A stretch of 64,000 nucleotides of DNA from Flavobacteriales bacterium (GCA_016703005.1 JADJCX010000005.1:124001-188000), one strand, 5' to 3'; shown: positions 9,171 to 19,470, counted from the stretch's first letter. Made by a program: numbers and translations. Notes: generated by a model not told the origin, from the letters alone.

Positions 9171-9943
9171 TGATCCGAATGTAGCCGACCGCTGCTTAAC
9201 GAGAATCCCAAGCGCAAGCCGATATCCAGTCGCTTCACGTCCTCGGTGTAACCGCTTGGTAAGGCGATCACGGTGCCGTCCTGTTGCTCCACTTCAAAGG
9301 AGTTGATGAGCGCAAGAACGTACCCGACGCGCAAGCCCAGCGTGACTTGTCGGCTGATCTTGTGGTCGAGGAGGAGGGACCCCGATCCGAAGAGGTTGCG
9401 GCCCACGATCGTGTAGTTGGTTCCGCCGACGGTATAGGCATCCCGATAACCCACGTAACCACCGCACAGTACCACCGTGAATGCGGTTTTGCCGCGGGGA
9501 TCAATGGGCCGCCACATCACTTGGGGGCCAATACCGATCACCCGGATGTTGCTCGACACCGGCACGAGATCGGTGCCTCCATTCCCGTCTGGAACGCTCA
9601 GCCCACCCGAAGAGTTGGACCATCGCGTGAGGTCGCCCTGTAGGCCGTAGCCGAAGGAGTTCGAGCGCCAATGCTCAATGCCGAGCGACAGATGAGTACC
9701 TGAGCGCTGGTCTTGGTGGAAGTTCCGCCAGTCTTGTGGAAGCGTGTCCGATAGTGTGGCCAAGCGCCTGCTCCACCCGCCGCCTACGACCAGCACCCAC
9801 GGCGATTGCTCGTAGGGTTGGGCCTGAGGCTTGGGCTGAAGTGGTGGCATAGTGATCTGCTGGCCAGAGCACACCAGTGCCGACGAGCCAAGAAGCGCGA
9901 TCGCGCTTACCCGCACCATTTGTCCCCAGTCGATCCTTTGCAT
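9167..9943 (-). CDS. Outer-membrane beta-barrel family protein (paralogue 2)
   Basis: 258 residues from the first ATG; a start at 9919 (MVRVSAIALLG) gives a cleaner signal peptide ending at CSGQQ. After a proline/glutamine-rich linker the barrel region carries GGGWSRRLATLSDTLPQDW and RSGTHLSLGIEHW, which match the equivalent parts of the downstream gene. It lacks the small N-terminal beta module of that neighbour. The stop overlaps the next ATG (ATGA), suggesting one transcript and coupled translation. Function is unknown; it is probably an outer-membrane structural or porin-like protein. Confidence 0.65.
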   Translation of the reverse strand: MQRIDWGQMVRVSAIALLGSSALVCSGQQITMPPLQPKPQAQPYEQSPWVLVVGGGWSRRLATLSDTLPQDWRNFHQDQRSGTHLSLGIEHWRSNSFGYGLQGDLTRWSNSSGGLSVPDGNGGTDLVPVSSNIRVIGIGPQVMWRPIDPRGKTAFTVVLCGGYVGYRDAYTVGGTNYTIVGRNLFGSGSLLLDHKISRQVTLGLRVGYVLALINSFEVEQQDGTVIALPSGYTEDVKRLDIGLRLGFSLSSGRLHSDQ

Positions 9944-9977
9944 GAATGCCGAAAGGTATCCGCGACGCGCACGCTCT

Positions 9978-10661
9978 TTATCCCACGACGCGTCCGTCGT
10001 CCATAAGGATGTTGCGGTCGGTGCGCCCAGCGAAGTCGTTGTCGTGCGTCACGACGAGCAACGAGCGTTTGTGCTCCGATGCGATCTTCCGGAAGATGTC
10101 GAAGACCACCGCACTGTTCTTGCTGTCCAAGTTTCCGGTCGGTTCGTCGCCCATGATGATCGCGGGATCGTTGATCAATGCTCGGGCGATGGCCACACGT
10201 TGCTTCTGCCCACCGCTCAATTGGTTGGCACCCTTCAACGCATGATCCTGCATATCGAGGTCGCGCAGTAACTCAATGGCACGGGCTTCTACTTCCGCAG
10301 CGCTCGATCGGCCAAGCTTCAACCCCGGGAGCATCACGTTCTTCAGCACGCTGAATTCGGTGAGCAGGTAGTGGAACTGGAAGACGAAGCCGATCTTCTC
10401 GTTGCGGATCTCGGCCAACCGCGATCCGTCCAGGCCGTGCGTCGATTCTCCATCGATCACCAGATCGCCTTCGTAGTCGGTGTCCATGGTGCTGAGGATG
10501 TACAGCAAGGTGCTCTTGCCACAGCCGCTCTTACCCGTGATGCTCACGAACTCGCCGGGCTTCACCTCGAGCGAAACGCCTTTGAGCACGGGTACGGTGA
10601 CAGGGTCGTGGAACGATTTGCTCACGTTGCGCACTTCGAGGATGTTGCCGCTGGTGCTCAT
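9978..10661 (-). CDS. ABC transporter ATP-binding protein (MacB/LolD type)
   Basis: 227 residues. Walker A is GKSGCGKSTLL, the signature is LSGGQKQRVAIARAL, and Walker B is followed by DEPTGNLDSKN, the form characteristic of the MacB/LolD/FtsE branch. Gene order (adaptor, permease, ATPase) and a 4-base overlap with the permease indicate a single tripartite transporter. Such systems extrude drugs, peptides or lipoproteins across the envelope. The substrate is not predictable here. Confidence 0.92.
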   Translation of the reverse strand: MSTSGNILEVRNVSKSFHDPVTVPVLKGVSLEVKPGEFVSITGKSGCGKSTLLYILSTMDTDYEGDLVIDGESTHGLDGSRLAEIRNEKIGFVFQFHYLLTEFSVLKNVMLPGLKLGRSSAAEVEARAIELLRDLDMQDHALKGANQLSGGQKQRVAIARALINDPAIIMGDEPTGNLDSKNSAVVFDIFRKIASEHKRSLLVVTHDNDFAGRTDRNILMDDGRVVG

Positions 10662-11929
10662 TTGCCGCGAATGATCTCCACAGGGTCAACCTTGCTTGCC
10701 TTCCGCGCCGGGAACCAGCCAGAGACCCACGTGGTGAGCAGGGCGAAGGTGACGGCGATGATGTAGTACTTCGGGTTGTAGTCGATGGGGAAAGTGGTTA
10801 CCGTTGGCAATGCCGCCGTGACGAACGGGACGTTGTCGATGAGGGTTTGCAGCGCGAACCCGAAGAGCAATCCTGCAATGCCGCCACAAATACCGATGAT
10901 CATGCTCAAGAGCAGGAATATCCTGCGCACATCGCTGCCACTGAAGCCTGTGGCCTTCAGGATAGCGATGGCGTCGAGCTTCTCGTAGATCATCATGTTG
11001 AGGATGTTGTAGATGCCGAATCCAGCAACGATCAAGAGCACGATGCCTACTGCGTAGCTGATGATGCTACGCACATCGCTTCCCGTTTCGAACTGCGCAT
11101 TGGCCGTTTGGATATCCAATGCATCCACACCGAAGCGACCGGCGAATTCCTTCGCTGCTGCGGGCGCCTGCAGCAGGTCGTGCATTTTCACATTGATGTC
11201 CGTGTAGTAGCTGCTGGGGCGGGACATCAGCTTCTGCACGTTCTTGATGTTGGCATAGCACTGCACTTTGTCATAGTCCGCAATGCCGCTTTGGTAGATA
11301 CCCACCACGCGCAGGATCGAGCGCTCGCCGGTGGCAGTGGTGACCTGCACGGTTTCGCCGATGCCGGCTTCCATCATGTCCGCCAAGCCTTTGCCGAGGA
11401 CGATCGTGTTGTTGCCCGAAGCGAGATCCTTGGGGTCGCCTTGCACCAAATAGTCGCTGAACTGGTAGTACCGCACTTCCTGCATCACATCAATTCCGTT
11501 CACCTGGCCGTTCAGGTCCACAGTGCCCACGTTGAAGAACACCTGTGCGACCAGTCGTGGCGAAACCGCCAACACGCGTGGATCGTTCTCCAACGCCTTC
11601 ATGATCGCGCTTCCGTTCCGCAGGCGCGGCAACTCGTCCTTCGGTTTTACCGATCGAACGAAGTGGTGAGTAGGAGGGAAGTCCGTACCAACACCTTGGT
11701 CATACCAAGACTCGATAGGCTGTTCGGGCGAGGCCTTCAACTCGTTGTACAAACGCACATGCGGCGTGCGGTTCAGGATGAGACCATCGAGCAAGTCGTT
11801 CAATCCGTTCATGAACCCCAACAACGTCACGAACATCGCGATGCTGAAGGTGACTCCCACGGCCGCCACGATGCTCTGTTTCAGCTTCGCGCGGAGCAAG
11901 GTGATCGAGATGCTCAGCAGCAGGCGCAT
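10658..11929 (-). CDS. ABC transporter permease (MacB/LolE/FtsX type)
   Basis: 423 residues. The N-terminal transmembrane segment (residues ~15-40, VGVTFSIAMFVTLLGFMNG) is followed by a large periplasmic MacB-PCD-like domain, then three C-terminal membrane segments within FtsX-type sequence (AVGIVLLIVAGFGIYNILNM; KATGFSG). It belongs between the adaptor (6 bases upstream) and the ATPase (4-base overlap). It forms the mechanotransmitting membrane part of a tripartite exporter. Confidence 0.9.
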   Translation of the reverse strand: MRLLLSISITLLRAKLKQSIVAAVGVTFSIAMFVTLLGFMNGLNDLLDGLILNRTPHVRLYNELKASPEQPIESWYDQGVGTDFPPTHHFVRSVKPKDELPRLRNGSAIMKALENDPRVLAVSPRLVAQVFFNVGTVDLNGQVNGIDVMQEVRYYQFSDYLVQGDPKDLASGNNTIVLGKGLADMMEAGIGETVQVTTATGERSILRVVGIYQSGIADYDKVQCYANIKNVQKLMSRPSSYYTDINVKMHDLLQAPAAAKEFAGRFGVDALDIQTANAQFETGSDVRSIISYAVGIVLLIVAGFGIYNILNMMIYEKLDAIAILKATGFSGSDVRRIFLLLSMIIGICGGIAGLLFGFALQTLIDNVPFVTAALPTVTTFPIDYNPKYYIIAVTFALLTTWVSGWFPARKASKVDPVEIIRGK

Positions 11930-11935
11930 CGCCGA

Positions 11936-13018
11936 TCAGGGCTTGTAGAGCGTGGTGTTCGCATCGATGCCGCCGATGACTTCCACCTTTTCAAGGTCCC
12001 GCGCTCCGATCACGACCTCCGTTCGTTGCTCGGGCCCGGTGAGCACGTAGTGGTCCTCCAGTAAATAGGACGCGGGTATGGTCAACGCACTGTCCTTGAA
12101 GTTGAGCACGATGCTCGCTTCCACCGTGAGGTTCGGGAAGAGGCGGGGTGGCAATTCCGTGAACGATGCTTCCACCCGGAACGTTCTTGACCGTAGATCC
12201 ATGTTCGGTACAATACGCGTCACTTTCCCTTGGAACGCATAGCCATTGTAGCTATCGAGGCTGATCCGAACAGCCAGTCCCGGCTTCACTTTGGTGATGT
12301 CGTATTCGTCAACTTCCAATTCAACAATGAACTGATCCGCGCGGCCAACAAGGGCCACCGCGCGTTGGGTCGTGGCCAGTTCACCGGGTTCGATCATCAG
12401 ATCGTACACCACGCCATCCATCAAACTGCGCGGGGTCCGATCGTCATTGCCGGCCGAACCCATCGCTGCGTTATTGCGGGCCACATCCAGTTCGGTTCGT
12501 AGTCGGTTACGTGCTTCATCCAGGGCTTGCACTGCACGGTTGCGAGCGGCTTTGCTGGTGGTGTAAGCCAACTCCCGCTGGTCCAATTCGTTCTTGCTAC
12601 CGATCTGCTGCGACCAAAGCGCCACTTGCCGGGCGTAGTTCACGCTGTCCACTTCCGCCTTATCGCGCGCCTGCCCCAAAGCCTCTTTCAGTTGAGCCAG
12701 CACTGGGCCGGTTTCGCTCGCGTTGCGCTCCAGCAACCGCACTTGCGCTTCGGCGGTGCGACTTGTCAAACTGCTCGTGCGGTCGTCGATCCGCAGGAGG
12801 GATTGCCCGGCCTTCACCGTATCGCCCTCCTTCACCAGCAGTTCCACCACGGTGCCGTTCACCGTGGGGAACACTTGGTACTGGCCTTCAGCCTTCACCA
12901 CACCACTGGCGTAAACGCTTTCGGTGATGGGGCCAACGGTCGGGGTGATCGTTTCAGCGTCGTTGCCGCAGGCCGCAAAAAGCAGGGCGACAAGGAATAT
13001 CGGGGGTTCGGCTCTCAC
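11936..13018 (-). CDS. HlyD/MacA-type periplasmic adaptor, predicted lipoprotein
   Basis: 360 residues. The N-terminus has a lipobox (LLFAAC, Cys at about residue 17), so it is probably anchored as a lipoprotein. The barrel-sandwich (lipoyl-like) half VELLVKEGDTVKAGQSLLRID precedes an alpha-helical hairpin (residues ~85-190), followed by the second half (YDLMIEPGELATTQRAVALVG) and a beta-barrel domain. This is the membrane-fusion protein layout. It is first in the adaptor-permease-ATPase operon and would link the inner-membrane ABC pump to an outer-membrane channel encoded elsewhere. Confidence 0.88.
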   Translation of the reverse strand: MRAEPPIFLVALLFAACGNDAETITPTVGPITESVYASGVVKAEGQYQVFPTVNGTVVELLVKEGDTVKAGQSLLRIDDRTSSLTSRTAEAQVRLLERNASETGPVLAQLKEALGQARDKAEVDSVNYARQVALWSQQIGSKNELDQRELAYTTSKAARNRAVQALDEARNRLRTELDVARNNAAMGSAGNDDRTPRSLMDGVVYDLMIEPGELATTQRAVALVGRADQFIVELEVDEYDITKVKPGLAVRISLDSYNGYAFQGKVTRIVPNMDLRSRTFRVEASFTELPPRLFPNLTVEASIVLNFKDSALTIPASYLLEDHYVLTGPEQRTEVVIGARDLEKVEVIGGIDANTTLYKP

Positions 13019-13076
13019 ACCCCCAAAGGAAGGGACTGTCGACGAATGCTGGGTGATGATCGTCTCTTTGACGGCC

Positions 13077-14054
13077 TCAAGGGAGTAGTATCGTCTTCGC
13101 GTCGCCCTTGTCGGTGATCCAGATGTGCTTAATGATCTCCTTCACCTCTTTCTCCTTCTTCTGGAATGCTTCCGGCAGTTGGCAGACCATCGTGAGGTTG
13201 TACGTGTATTGTACGGGCGGTTCAGTGATCTCCGCGTGCAGCACGATATCGAAGTTGGAGTAGGGGACCTTGTTGTAGAATAGGGTGGTGGGCTTGCGCA
13301 CGTCGTTCGTCAATTGGCCTTTGCGCTTGCTGTTGAGGGAGGCTTGACTGTGGGCTTTGTAGGTGGTGTAGCGGTCCAGCGGGAAGTAGGCCCCGTTCTT
13401 TTCCGCTGCGGTGCGGTGACTTTCTTCCACCTTCAGGCCGAGCTTCTCGAAGTTGGCGAGTTTCTGTTGCAGCAACCTGGTCGCGAACATGCGCAGCGTG
13501 TCGTAGCACGCGCTCTGCTGCTCCACGAAGAAGTCCACTTTCACCAGGTCGTAGATCTCCTCCTTGGCAGCGGCGGTCACCAGTTTGTCCAAGGTGCGCG
13601 CATCATCGAACCGGATGTGGATGTTCTTCTGGATCTCGAACCCGGCCGGCACTTCCTGATAGGTTTTGCTGAAGAGTTTCCGGATCGCCTCATACTCGTA
13701 CACTGGCACGAACGAGAGCATATCGGTGAACACATCACTGTCCAAGACCCCGTCCTTTTTCACCCTGCGTACAAGGCCGTTCACGCGTTCGCTCATCAGG
13801 CTGTCGGCTTCTTCGGCGGTCTGGCCCAACTGGGTGATGTGGAAGATGGCCAAGTAGCTATTGGCCTTGGCGTTCATCATGGCGTTCACTTCCAAATAGA
13901 GCATGTTGCCTTGCACGGTTGCTTTCACCGGCTGTTCGGCTTGTTGGAAGAAGATGCGGCTGTTCTCTTCGTACCAGAGATTGCCCAACGCTTGGGGCTG
14001 GGCGTGCAGGGCGGAAGCGAGTACAGTTGGGAGGATAATTGTGCGTAAGCGCAT
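13077..14054 (-). CDS. SIMPL (DUF541)-like secreted protein
   Basis: 325 residues with a signal peptide ending at LHAQP. The order of segments (a beta strand, AIFHITQLGQTAEEAD, a helix, VKKDGVLDSDVFTDML, then GFEIQKNIHIRF and LDKLVTAAAKEEIYDLVKV) matches the SIMPL/DUF541 fold. Family members are periplasmic or surface proteins, some linked to oxidative stress, but with no settled activity. The C-terminal ~90 residues are an extension of unknown role. It lies 58 bases upstream of the export operon on the same strand and is divergent from bshA. Confidence 0.6.
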   Translation of the reverse strand: MRLRTIILPTVLASALHAQPQALGNLWYEENSRIFFQQAEQPVKATVQGNMLYLEVNAMMNAKANSYLAIFHITQLGQTAEEADSLMSERVNGLVRRVKKDGVLDSDVFTDMLSFVPVYEYEAIRKLFSKTYQEVPAGFEIQKNIHIRFDDARTLDKLVTAAAKEEIYDLVKVDFFVEQQSACYDTLRMFATRLLQQKLANFEKLGLKVEESHRTAAEKNGAYFPLDRYTTYKAHSQASLNSKRKGQLTNDVRKPTTLFYNKVPYSNFDIVLHAEITEPPVQYTYNLTMVCQLPEAFQKKEKEVKEIIKHIWITDKGDAKTILLP

Positions 14055-14227
14055 GGGAGGTTGGTTTGGGCGCCCCGTACACGGGCTTTCTTCATTGGTT
14101 CGATGCGTTAACGATCATTTCATTTCCTGACTTTCGCACCCGCCGAGCAGCGCGGTCTTCTTCGCTGCGCAGCTTTGCGATCCAACCGCTTCACGGCTCA
14201 TCTGCTACTCAGCCTCACCAACACCGC

Positions 14228-15358
14228 ATGCGAATAGGCATTGTTTGTTACCCGACTTTCGGAGGTAGTGGCGTAGTGGCCACCGAACTGGGGCACGCGT
14301 TGGCGGCCAAAGGGCACGTGGTGCATTTCATCACGTACCAGCAACCCGTCAGGTTGCGTCCGCTGGACGGCAGTGTGCACTACCACGAGGTGCGCGTGAG
14401 CGACTATCCGTTGTTCGACTACCAGCCATATGAATTGGTGCTGAGCAGCAAGTTGGTGGATGTGGCCAAGTATGAGAAGTTGGACCTGTTGCACGTGCAC
14501 TACGCCATACCGCACGCATCGGCCGCATACATGGCCCAGCGCATCCTTGAAGCGCAGGGCATCCGGCTGCCGTTCGTAACTACGCTTCACGGCACCGACA
14601 TCACCTTGGTCGGTCGTGACCCCAGCTTCGAGCCCGTGATCTCCTTCGCTATTGAGCAGAGCAATGCTGTTACCGCCGTTTCAGAAAGCTTGAAGCGCGA
14701 TACATACGAGCATTTCCATGTGAAGCGTGAGATCCATGTGGTGCCCAACTTCGTTTGCATCGACCAGTACAGTCGCTCGAACACGGCGACGATACGTGCA
14801 CGCTACGCGCCCAACGGCGAGCGGCTGTTGGTGCATGTGAGCAACTTCAGGCCCGTCAAGCGTGTGGACGATGTGGTGGAAGTGTTCAAGCGCGTTCGTG
14901 CGAAGATGCCCGCCAAACTCCTGCTCATCGGCGACGGCCCCGATCGTCAGCGTATCGAAACCGCTTGCCGCCAGAGTGAATTCGGCGGCGATGTCCAATT
15001 CCTCGGCAAGCTCACTGTGCCGGAGGATGTGCTCGTCGCCTGCGACCTCTTCCTGCTCACCAGCGAAACCGAGAGTTTCGGTTTGGCCGCCTTGGAGGCA
15101 ATGGCCTGCGGTGTGCCGGTGGTGAGCAGCAATACCGGCGGCACACCCGAAGTGAACCGCGATGGCGTGAGCGGTCTGCTCAGCCCCGTTGGTGATGTGG
15201 ACGCGATGAGCGCCAACGCCTTGAAGATCCTTGGGGATGACGCTACGCTGGCCCGTTATCGGGAAGGCGCGCTGACCGAGGCCAAGCGGTTCGATGTGAA
15301 CAAGGTGCTGCCGATGTACGAAGCACTCTACAAGCAGGTGATCGAAGCAGGCACGTAA
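14228..15358 (+). CDS. bshA: N-acetyl-alpha-D-glucosaminyl L-malate synthase BshA
   Basis: 376 residues from the ATG at 14228. The frame is open upstream to 14039, but the conserved GT-B start is MRIGIVCYPTFGGSGVVATE. The GT4 fold is clear: GSGVVATELG, TTLHGTDITLVG, then the C-terminal donor half with RPVKRVDDVVEVF and the E-x7-E region SETESFGLAALEAMACGVPV. BshA transfers GlcNAc to L-malate, the first step of bacillithiol synthesis, which is common in Bacteroidota. bshB and bshC are not in this window. Its stop shares one base with the next ATG (TAATG). Confidence 0.93.
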   Translation: MRIGIVCYPTFGGSGVVATELGHALAAKGHVVHFITYQQPVRLRPLDGSVHYHEVRVSDYPLFDYQPYELVLSSKLVDVAKYEKLDLLHVHYAIPHASAAYMAQRILEAQGIRLPFVTTLHGTDITLVGRDPSFEPVISFAIEQSNAVTAVSESLKRDTYEHFHVKREIHVVPNFVCIDQYSRSNTATIRARYAPNGERLLVHVSNFRPVKRVDDVVEVFKRVRAKMPAKLLLIGDGPDRQRIETACRQSEFGGDVQFLGKLTVPEDVLVACDLFLLTSETESFGLAALEAMACGVPVVSSNTGGTPEVNRDGVSGLLSPVGDVDAMSANALKILGDDATLARYREGALTEAKRFDVNKVLPMYEALYKQVIEAGT

Positions 15359-15918
15359 TGGAGCGGATCAGTGATCGTGTGAGCGTGGAGCGCTCCAAGG
15401 AGCAAATGACCGTGGTGATCAGCGCGCGGCTTCCGCGTGTGAAGGAGGGTTTGCTTACCGCATGGGTACTCATGTGGACCTTATGCGGCGTAGCGTTCAT
15501 CCATCAATTCGTCACACTGGAGAATGGTTCTACGCGTGCGTTCATGTTGGGCATGTGTGCGCTTTGGCTGTTCTATGAACTTCGAATTGGGCGTACCCTG
15601 CTGTGGCGCATGAAGGGATTCGAGTTCTGGCGGGTGAGGGGTGGCACCATGACGATCAAGGACAGCATTTTCGGGTACGGCAAGGCCCGCGACTATTTTG
15701 TCGACAACGTCAAAGACCTTGGCAAACTCAACTTGGACAAGAGCGATTGGCGCTTGCAGTTCACCGATAGTTTTTGGACCATGGCCGGGGAACGGTTGGG
15801 TTTCATGCATCTCGAGAAGCATGTGGCTTTCGGCAAGGGGCTCTCCGATGAAGAGGCCACAGCACTCCTGAAGATCCTCAAGGACCGGTTCGCGCAGGAG
15901 CGGAAAAACGGTCAGTAG
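15358..15918 (+). CDS. Small membrane protein of unknown function downstream of bshA
   Basis: 186 residues, starting one base inside the bshA stop codon (TAATG), so it is co-translated with bshA. Two hydrophobic segments (about residues 30-55 and 62-80) are followed by a soluble C-terminal part. That part has alternating strands (MTIKDSIFGYG, WRLQFTDSFWTM) and a final helix, which resembles a PH-like fold; the resemblance is mine and not proven. Its 3' end overlaps the convergent CoA-transferase by seven bases. No function is assigned. Confidence 0.7.
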   Translation: MERISDRVSVERSKEQMTVVISARLPRVKEGLLTAWVLMWTLCGVAFIHQFVTLENGSTRAFMLGMCALWLFYELRIGRTLLWRMKGFEFWRVRGGTMTIKDSIFGYGKARDYFVDNVKDLGKLNLDKSDWRLQFTDSFWTMAGERLGFMHLEKHVAFGKGLSDEEATALLKILKDRFAQERKNGQ

Positions 15919-16976
15919 GGTTCGATGCGAAAGACGTTCCCGCTTAACCGCAGGGTGCGGACGCCATCGATCATCGACTCCAAGGTCATACGCTGGGCGG
16001 CGGGCGAGGCGAGTACATTGTTCAGTGGGCGCACCAGCCCTGCGGGGACTTTCGCAGCGCGCAAAGCCGCCAACAACTCCTGACCGTTTCGTTCGGAAAT
16101 GGAACGCGCGAGCAGCTGCGCCAGCACATTCCTGTTCAGCACCCGTTTGGCATTGGTTGTAAAGTGCTGATCGTTTCGCAGGTCAGTGTCGAGCACCGTA
16201 TTCAGCGCCTTGAACTGGGCATCCGTACCAACCGCCAGCACGATCCGAACACCATCAGCACACGTGAATAGTTCGCCGTAAGGCGCAATGTTCGGATGCA
16301 GCGTCCCCAAGGGTTTTGCGACATGTCCTGCCATCAGGGCGTTGCTCGCTTGGTTGATGAGCGCCGAAAGGGCGGCTTCCTCCAGCGATACTTCCACCAA
16401 GGCGCCCCTGCCCGTTTTCGTACGCTGCAACAGTGCGAGCAGAAGTCCTTCTTTCAGTTGGTGCGCCGCCAACACGTCGATCATGGCAATGGGCAGCTTG
16501 GCCAAGTGGTCGGCATCGGTGCCGGTCATGCTCAAGTAACCCGTTTCGGCTTGCAGCACCACGTCATACGCCGTGCGCGCGTCATCATCCGCAAAACCTT
16601 TGATGTGGCCGTGAACGAGCTTTGGGTTCAGCGTCCGCAACCGGTCGCGCTCCAAGCCCAGTTTTTCCGCATCGGCTGCCAAATGATTGGTGATGAGCAC
16701 ATCGGCCTTCGCCAGCAGCGTATCCAACACCTTGCGCCCGTCTTCACTGGCCAAGTCCACCATGTGGTGCTCCTTGCCCCAGTTCACACTGCTGAAATAG
16801 GCGCTGGCCTTCGCGTGCGGGTCTTCCTTCGGCAATTTCCATTTGCGCGTGGAATCCCCGCCAGCCTTGGCATTCTCCAGCTTTACTACACGAGCACCCA
16901 GTTCCGCGAAGAACATGCCCACGGACGGGCCCGCTAGGACGCCGGCTGTTTCGACAACGAGGAGATCTTTCAGCAC
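15912..16976 (-). CDS. CaiB/BaiF family (type III) CoA-transferase
   Basis: 354 residues. The N-terminus LLVVETAGVLAGPSVGMFFAELGARVVKLE is the standard family III opening (D/E-L-x-x-V-x-A-G-P). The region TRKWKLPKED precedes NWGKEHHMVDLASEDGRKVLDTLLAKADVLITNH. Family III transferases move CoA between carboxylic acids. The catalytic Asp is expected in the GYLSMTGTDADH neighbourhood (equivalent to YxxxTG), and SLEEAALSALINQA matches the later conserved segment. Substrate is unknown. Confidence 0.9.
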   Translation of the reverse strand: MLKDLLVVETAGVLAGPSVGMFFAELGARVVKLENAKAGGDSTRKWKLPKEDPHAKASAYFSSVNWGKEHHMVDLASEDGRKVLDTLLAKADVLITNHLAADAEKLGLERDRLRTLNPKLVHGHIKGFADDDARTAYDVVLQAETGYLSMTGTDADHLAKLPIAMIDVLAAHQLKEGLLLALLQRTKTGRGALVEVSLEEAALSALINQASNALMAGHVAKPLGTLHPNIAPYGELFTCADGVRIVLAVGTDAQFKALNTVLDTDLRNDQHFTTNAKRVLNRNVLAQLLARSISERNGQELLAALRAAKVPAGLVRPLNNVLASPAAQRMTLESMIDGVRTLRLSGNVFRIEPY

Positions 16977-16985
16977 ACGGCCAAG

Positions 16986-18690
16986 TTAGCCGTCGGACTT
17001 CACGAACCGCTTGATCGTTCGGCGCCCGTTGTCCTGCACCACGATGAGGTGCACACCGGCCGGCAACGCGCTCACATCCAACGTCAGTCTGTTGCTTCCA
17101 GCAGGCCAACCGGCAACGGCGAGGAGGGAGCCGGTCGTAGAGAAGACCTGCACAGAGGCACTCTTTCCGATTGTCCTCGACAGACTGAGCACGCCAGTGG
17201 CAGGATTCGGAAAGAGCTCAAACCCGTCTAAGGAAGTCTGCGGGTTGGAAAGTCCTGTAACAACCCCGTACGAGCCCGTGCAATTGATGTCCTGTTGCGC
17301 GTACCAATCGCGCACTTGGGCAACGCGCTGTTTCAAGAGTGTTACGCTGGTGAGGTTATCGCCGAGGGTGTCCTGTGCGAAGACGAAGGCGAGGTCTACA
17401 CAGATGGTATCGCCGGGCGCGAAAGTGAACGGGCCGATTGAGCCGATAGCGCGGCGATCACTGGGGGCATTACCGATCGATGCTTCGTGCCATTGCAAGG
17501 GATCGTTCGGGTCGCCGGAGTAGAGGAAGGAAGTGGTGTCGCCGCCTGAGGTTGTTACAGGGTCTCCGTTCGCTTGCAGACCAGAGAGCAAATTATAACT
17601 GCCAAGAGCGGAGTTTGGCCCAATGCTGCCGTAATAACTGTGAGCTGTCATTGTCTGATTCAGAAACGCAATTGCTTGCGCTGGTGGATCATCAAGGTAA
17701 CCCTCTGCGTCTCCAGGTCCATCTGAGTCGTAGCCGTCGGCATTGTACCCAAAGAACATGTTCACCGTTGTGTCGCAGCCCACATAGTCGTCGCCCGAAC
17801 CGCCGATATCGAAGTCGGTGAACGCCCCGAACCGAGCGGCATCCATGAGGAAGCGCCCCGGTTGATGATCTTAAGTTGCAGAATACCGAGTTGTGCAAGA
17901 ACGGGTCCCATGAGTGTTGAAAGCATAATGCATTCCATGCATATCCATGCCGATGGGGGACAACCCGCCGACGTTGTATCCAGGCCGTGATGCGCGATGG
18001 TGACAGGGCCATGTCGCCTCTGATCAGCGGTGTATCCCTGACTGGGGTTCGTACGCACCATCACCATCAAGATCAGTGAAAGGCGCCAAAAGCGGCGCTT
18101 CGCCGTTGCTCATTCCCGTTCCCCGGCCACGAGGAGATAACGTAGGGAGTGGAATAACCTGGGTCCTGCCAATGCGTTGCGTGATGGTCTATCTCGCCTT
18201 GTGTCAACTTCCATACTTGGAAGTATCGGTCGTAGAACACAGAGCCTTGTTGAGTTCCATGCGGCCCCGCATCACATTCCATATTGTTGGCATACCCCAA
18301 CGCAGTGCCTACAAGTGTGCCATTTGCAAACCCCATGAACAATGGGGCGAAATAGTAGAATGGTGCTGCTCCCTGGCCTTTGGGACTCGAACTGGACCAA
18401 ACATCACTGGGGAACCAGAACGAATGCCCCCATGGCGCATCGCCTGCATCGATGTTTGATGCGTCCAGATGCTCGAAGTCGGTGCCGTCAAGAATGCGAC
18501 CAATCCCGACTACGTCAGCGTACGACCTGTTCCCACCAGCGCCGCATATGAAGCGCTCGCCGTTGAAATCGATGATCGCCCTTGCTCGGGCAAACGAAGT
18601 GCGGTGTGCGGAGCTCCCGTTGTAGAAGATGGCTTCCGTGGAGGTCCCTACGCAAAGTCCGACGGAGGCGTGAGAACTAAGTCCTGACCG
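16986..18690 (-). pseudogene. Decayed T9SS-exported protein gene
   Basis: The last 286 codons (16986-17846) are open and end in a T9SS type A sorting domain (FELFPNPATGVLSLS, then VSALPAGVHLIVVQD). Upstream, the matching protein continues only by jumping frames. KIINRG and MDAARFGAFTDFDIGG are out of phase at ~17850, GMDMHGMHYAFNTHG lies in another frame at ~17930, and DLDGDGAYEPQSG follows an out-of-frame junction at ~18075. FMGFANGTLVG and the N-terminal part near 18480 add further changes. At least five indels are needed. The family is a Bacteroidota secreted protein with a VPKGxG...LWIGG-type N-terminus. The 5' boundary is approximate. Confidence 0.75.
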
Positions 18691-18699
18691 ACATTGCCC

Positions 18700-19470
18700 T
18701 CAACCAGTTCCACCGGAATAGACCATGAGGTTCGGTGAGCTGATGGTACTGTCCATGTCGTAGGAGAACTGTCCGCCGATCAACAGATTGCCGTTATTGA
18801 GTAGCAAAGCCTTGACCATTTCGTTCATGCCCGAACCAACCGGGAGCCAGCTATTCCCATCCCAGCGTGCGATGCGGAACAACGGATTCCCATTGCTATC
18901 AGCCGTGAAATCGCCGCCCGCGAAAAGCTCACCACCGTAAGAGGCCAGGGCGCGAACTTCCCCGTTCAGTCCACCGCCGATACTCTCCCAGTCCGAACCG
19001 GTCCACTTTGCGATATGGGTGCAGCTATTCCTCCTGCGATAGTGAACAGGCCGCCAGCGTACAGTTCTCCATTGTGGAGGGTCATGCAATACACCCTGTC
19101 GTTCATGCCGCCATCCATTGCACTCCATTGAATACCGTCCCATCGGGCAATGTGGCCATGAGTGATCTCGCGCCCTGCCGCGATCAGATCGGTGTTGAGA
19201 GTGGTGAGTGCTTCAACTCGTTCGCTTGGCTGGTCGAACGCATCCCCGATCAGGTAGTGGTTCAGCCCATCCCATCCCTGTAGGTTGCGGTCTGTGAAGC
19301 CGTTGAAGTCCGGATAGAAGCCGCCAACAATTATCTGCCCATTGTGCTCAACCATCGCATGCATTCGCACCAGTGGTAATTCCGCTGCCGACAGGAACTA
19401 CCCGCTGAGCGGTCATCTGAGTGCTGAGACAGGTCGCAACTGCGATTGCAATAAGTAGCCTGTTCTTCAT
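18700..19470 (-). pseudogene. Frameshifted kelch/propeller-repeat secreted protein gene
   Basis: An ATG at 19470 opens a signal peptide (KNRLLIAIAVATCLSTQMTAQ). The frame breaks near 19372, where RMHAMVEHNGQIIVGG continues in another frame, and again near 19015, where ELYAGGLFTIAGG and HIAKWTGSDW are out of phase. The two shifts return to the starting frame. The body has propeller-type repeats of the form IARWDGxxWxxxGxGMN, then LYxGGxF. No sorting domain is seen before the stop at 18700, so the end may also be truncated. It sits directly upstream of the other decayed secreted gene and beside tRNA-Leu. Confidence 0.7.

Noticed and set aside
10847..12064. A 405-residue plus-strand open frame
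   Set aside because: Antisense shadow of the ABC permease, histidine- and arginine-rich with no protein-like pattern.
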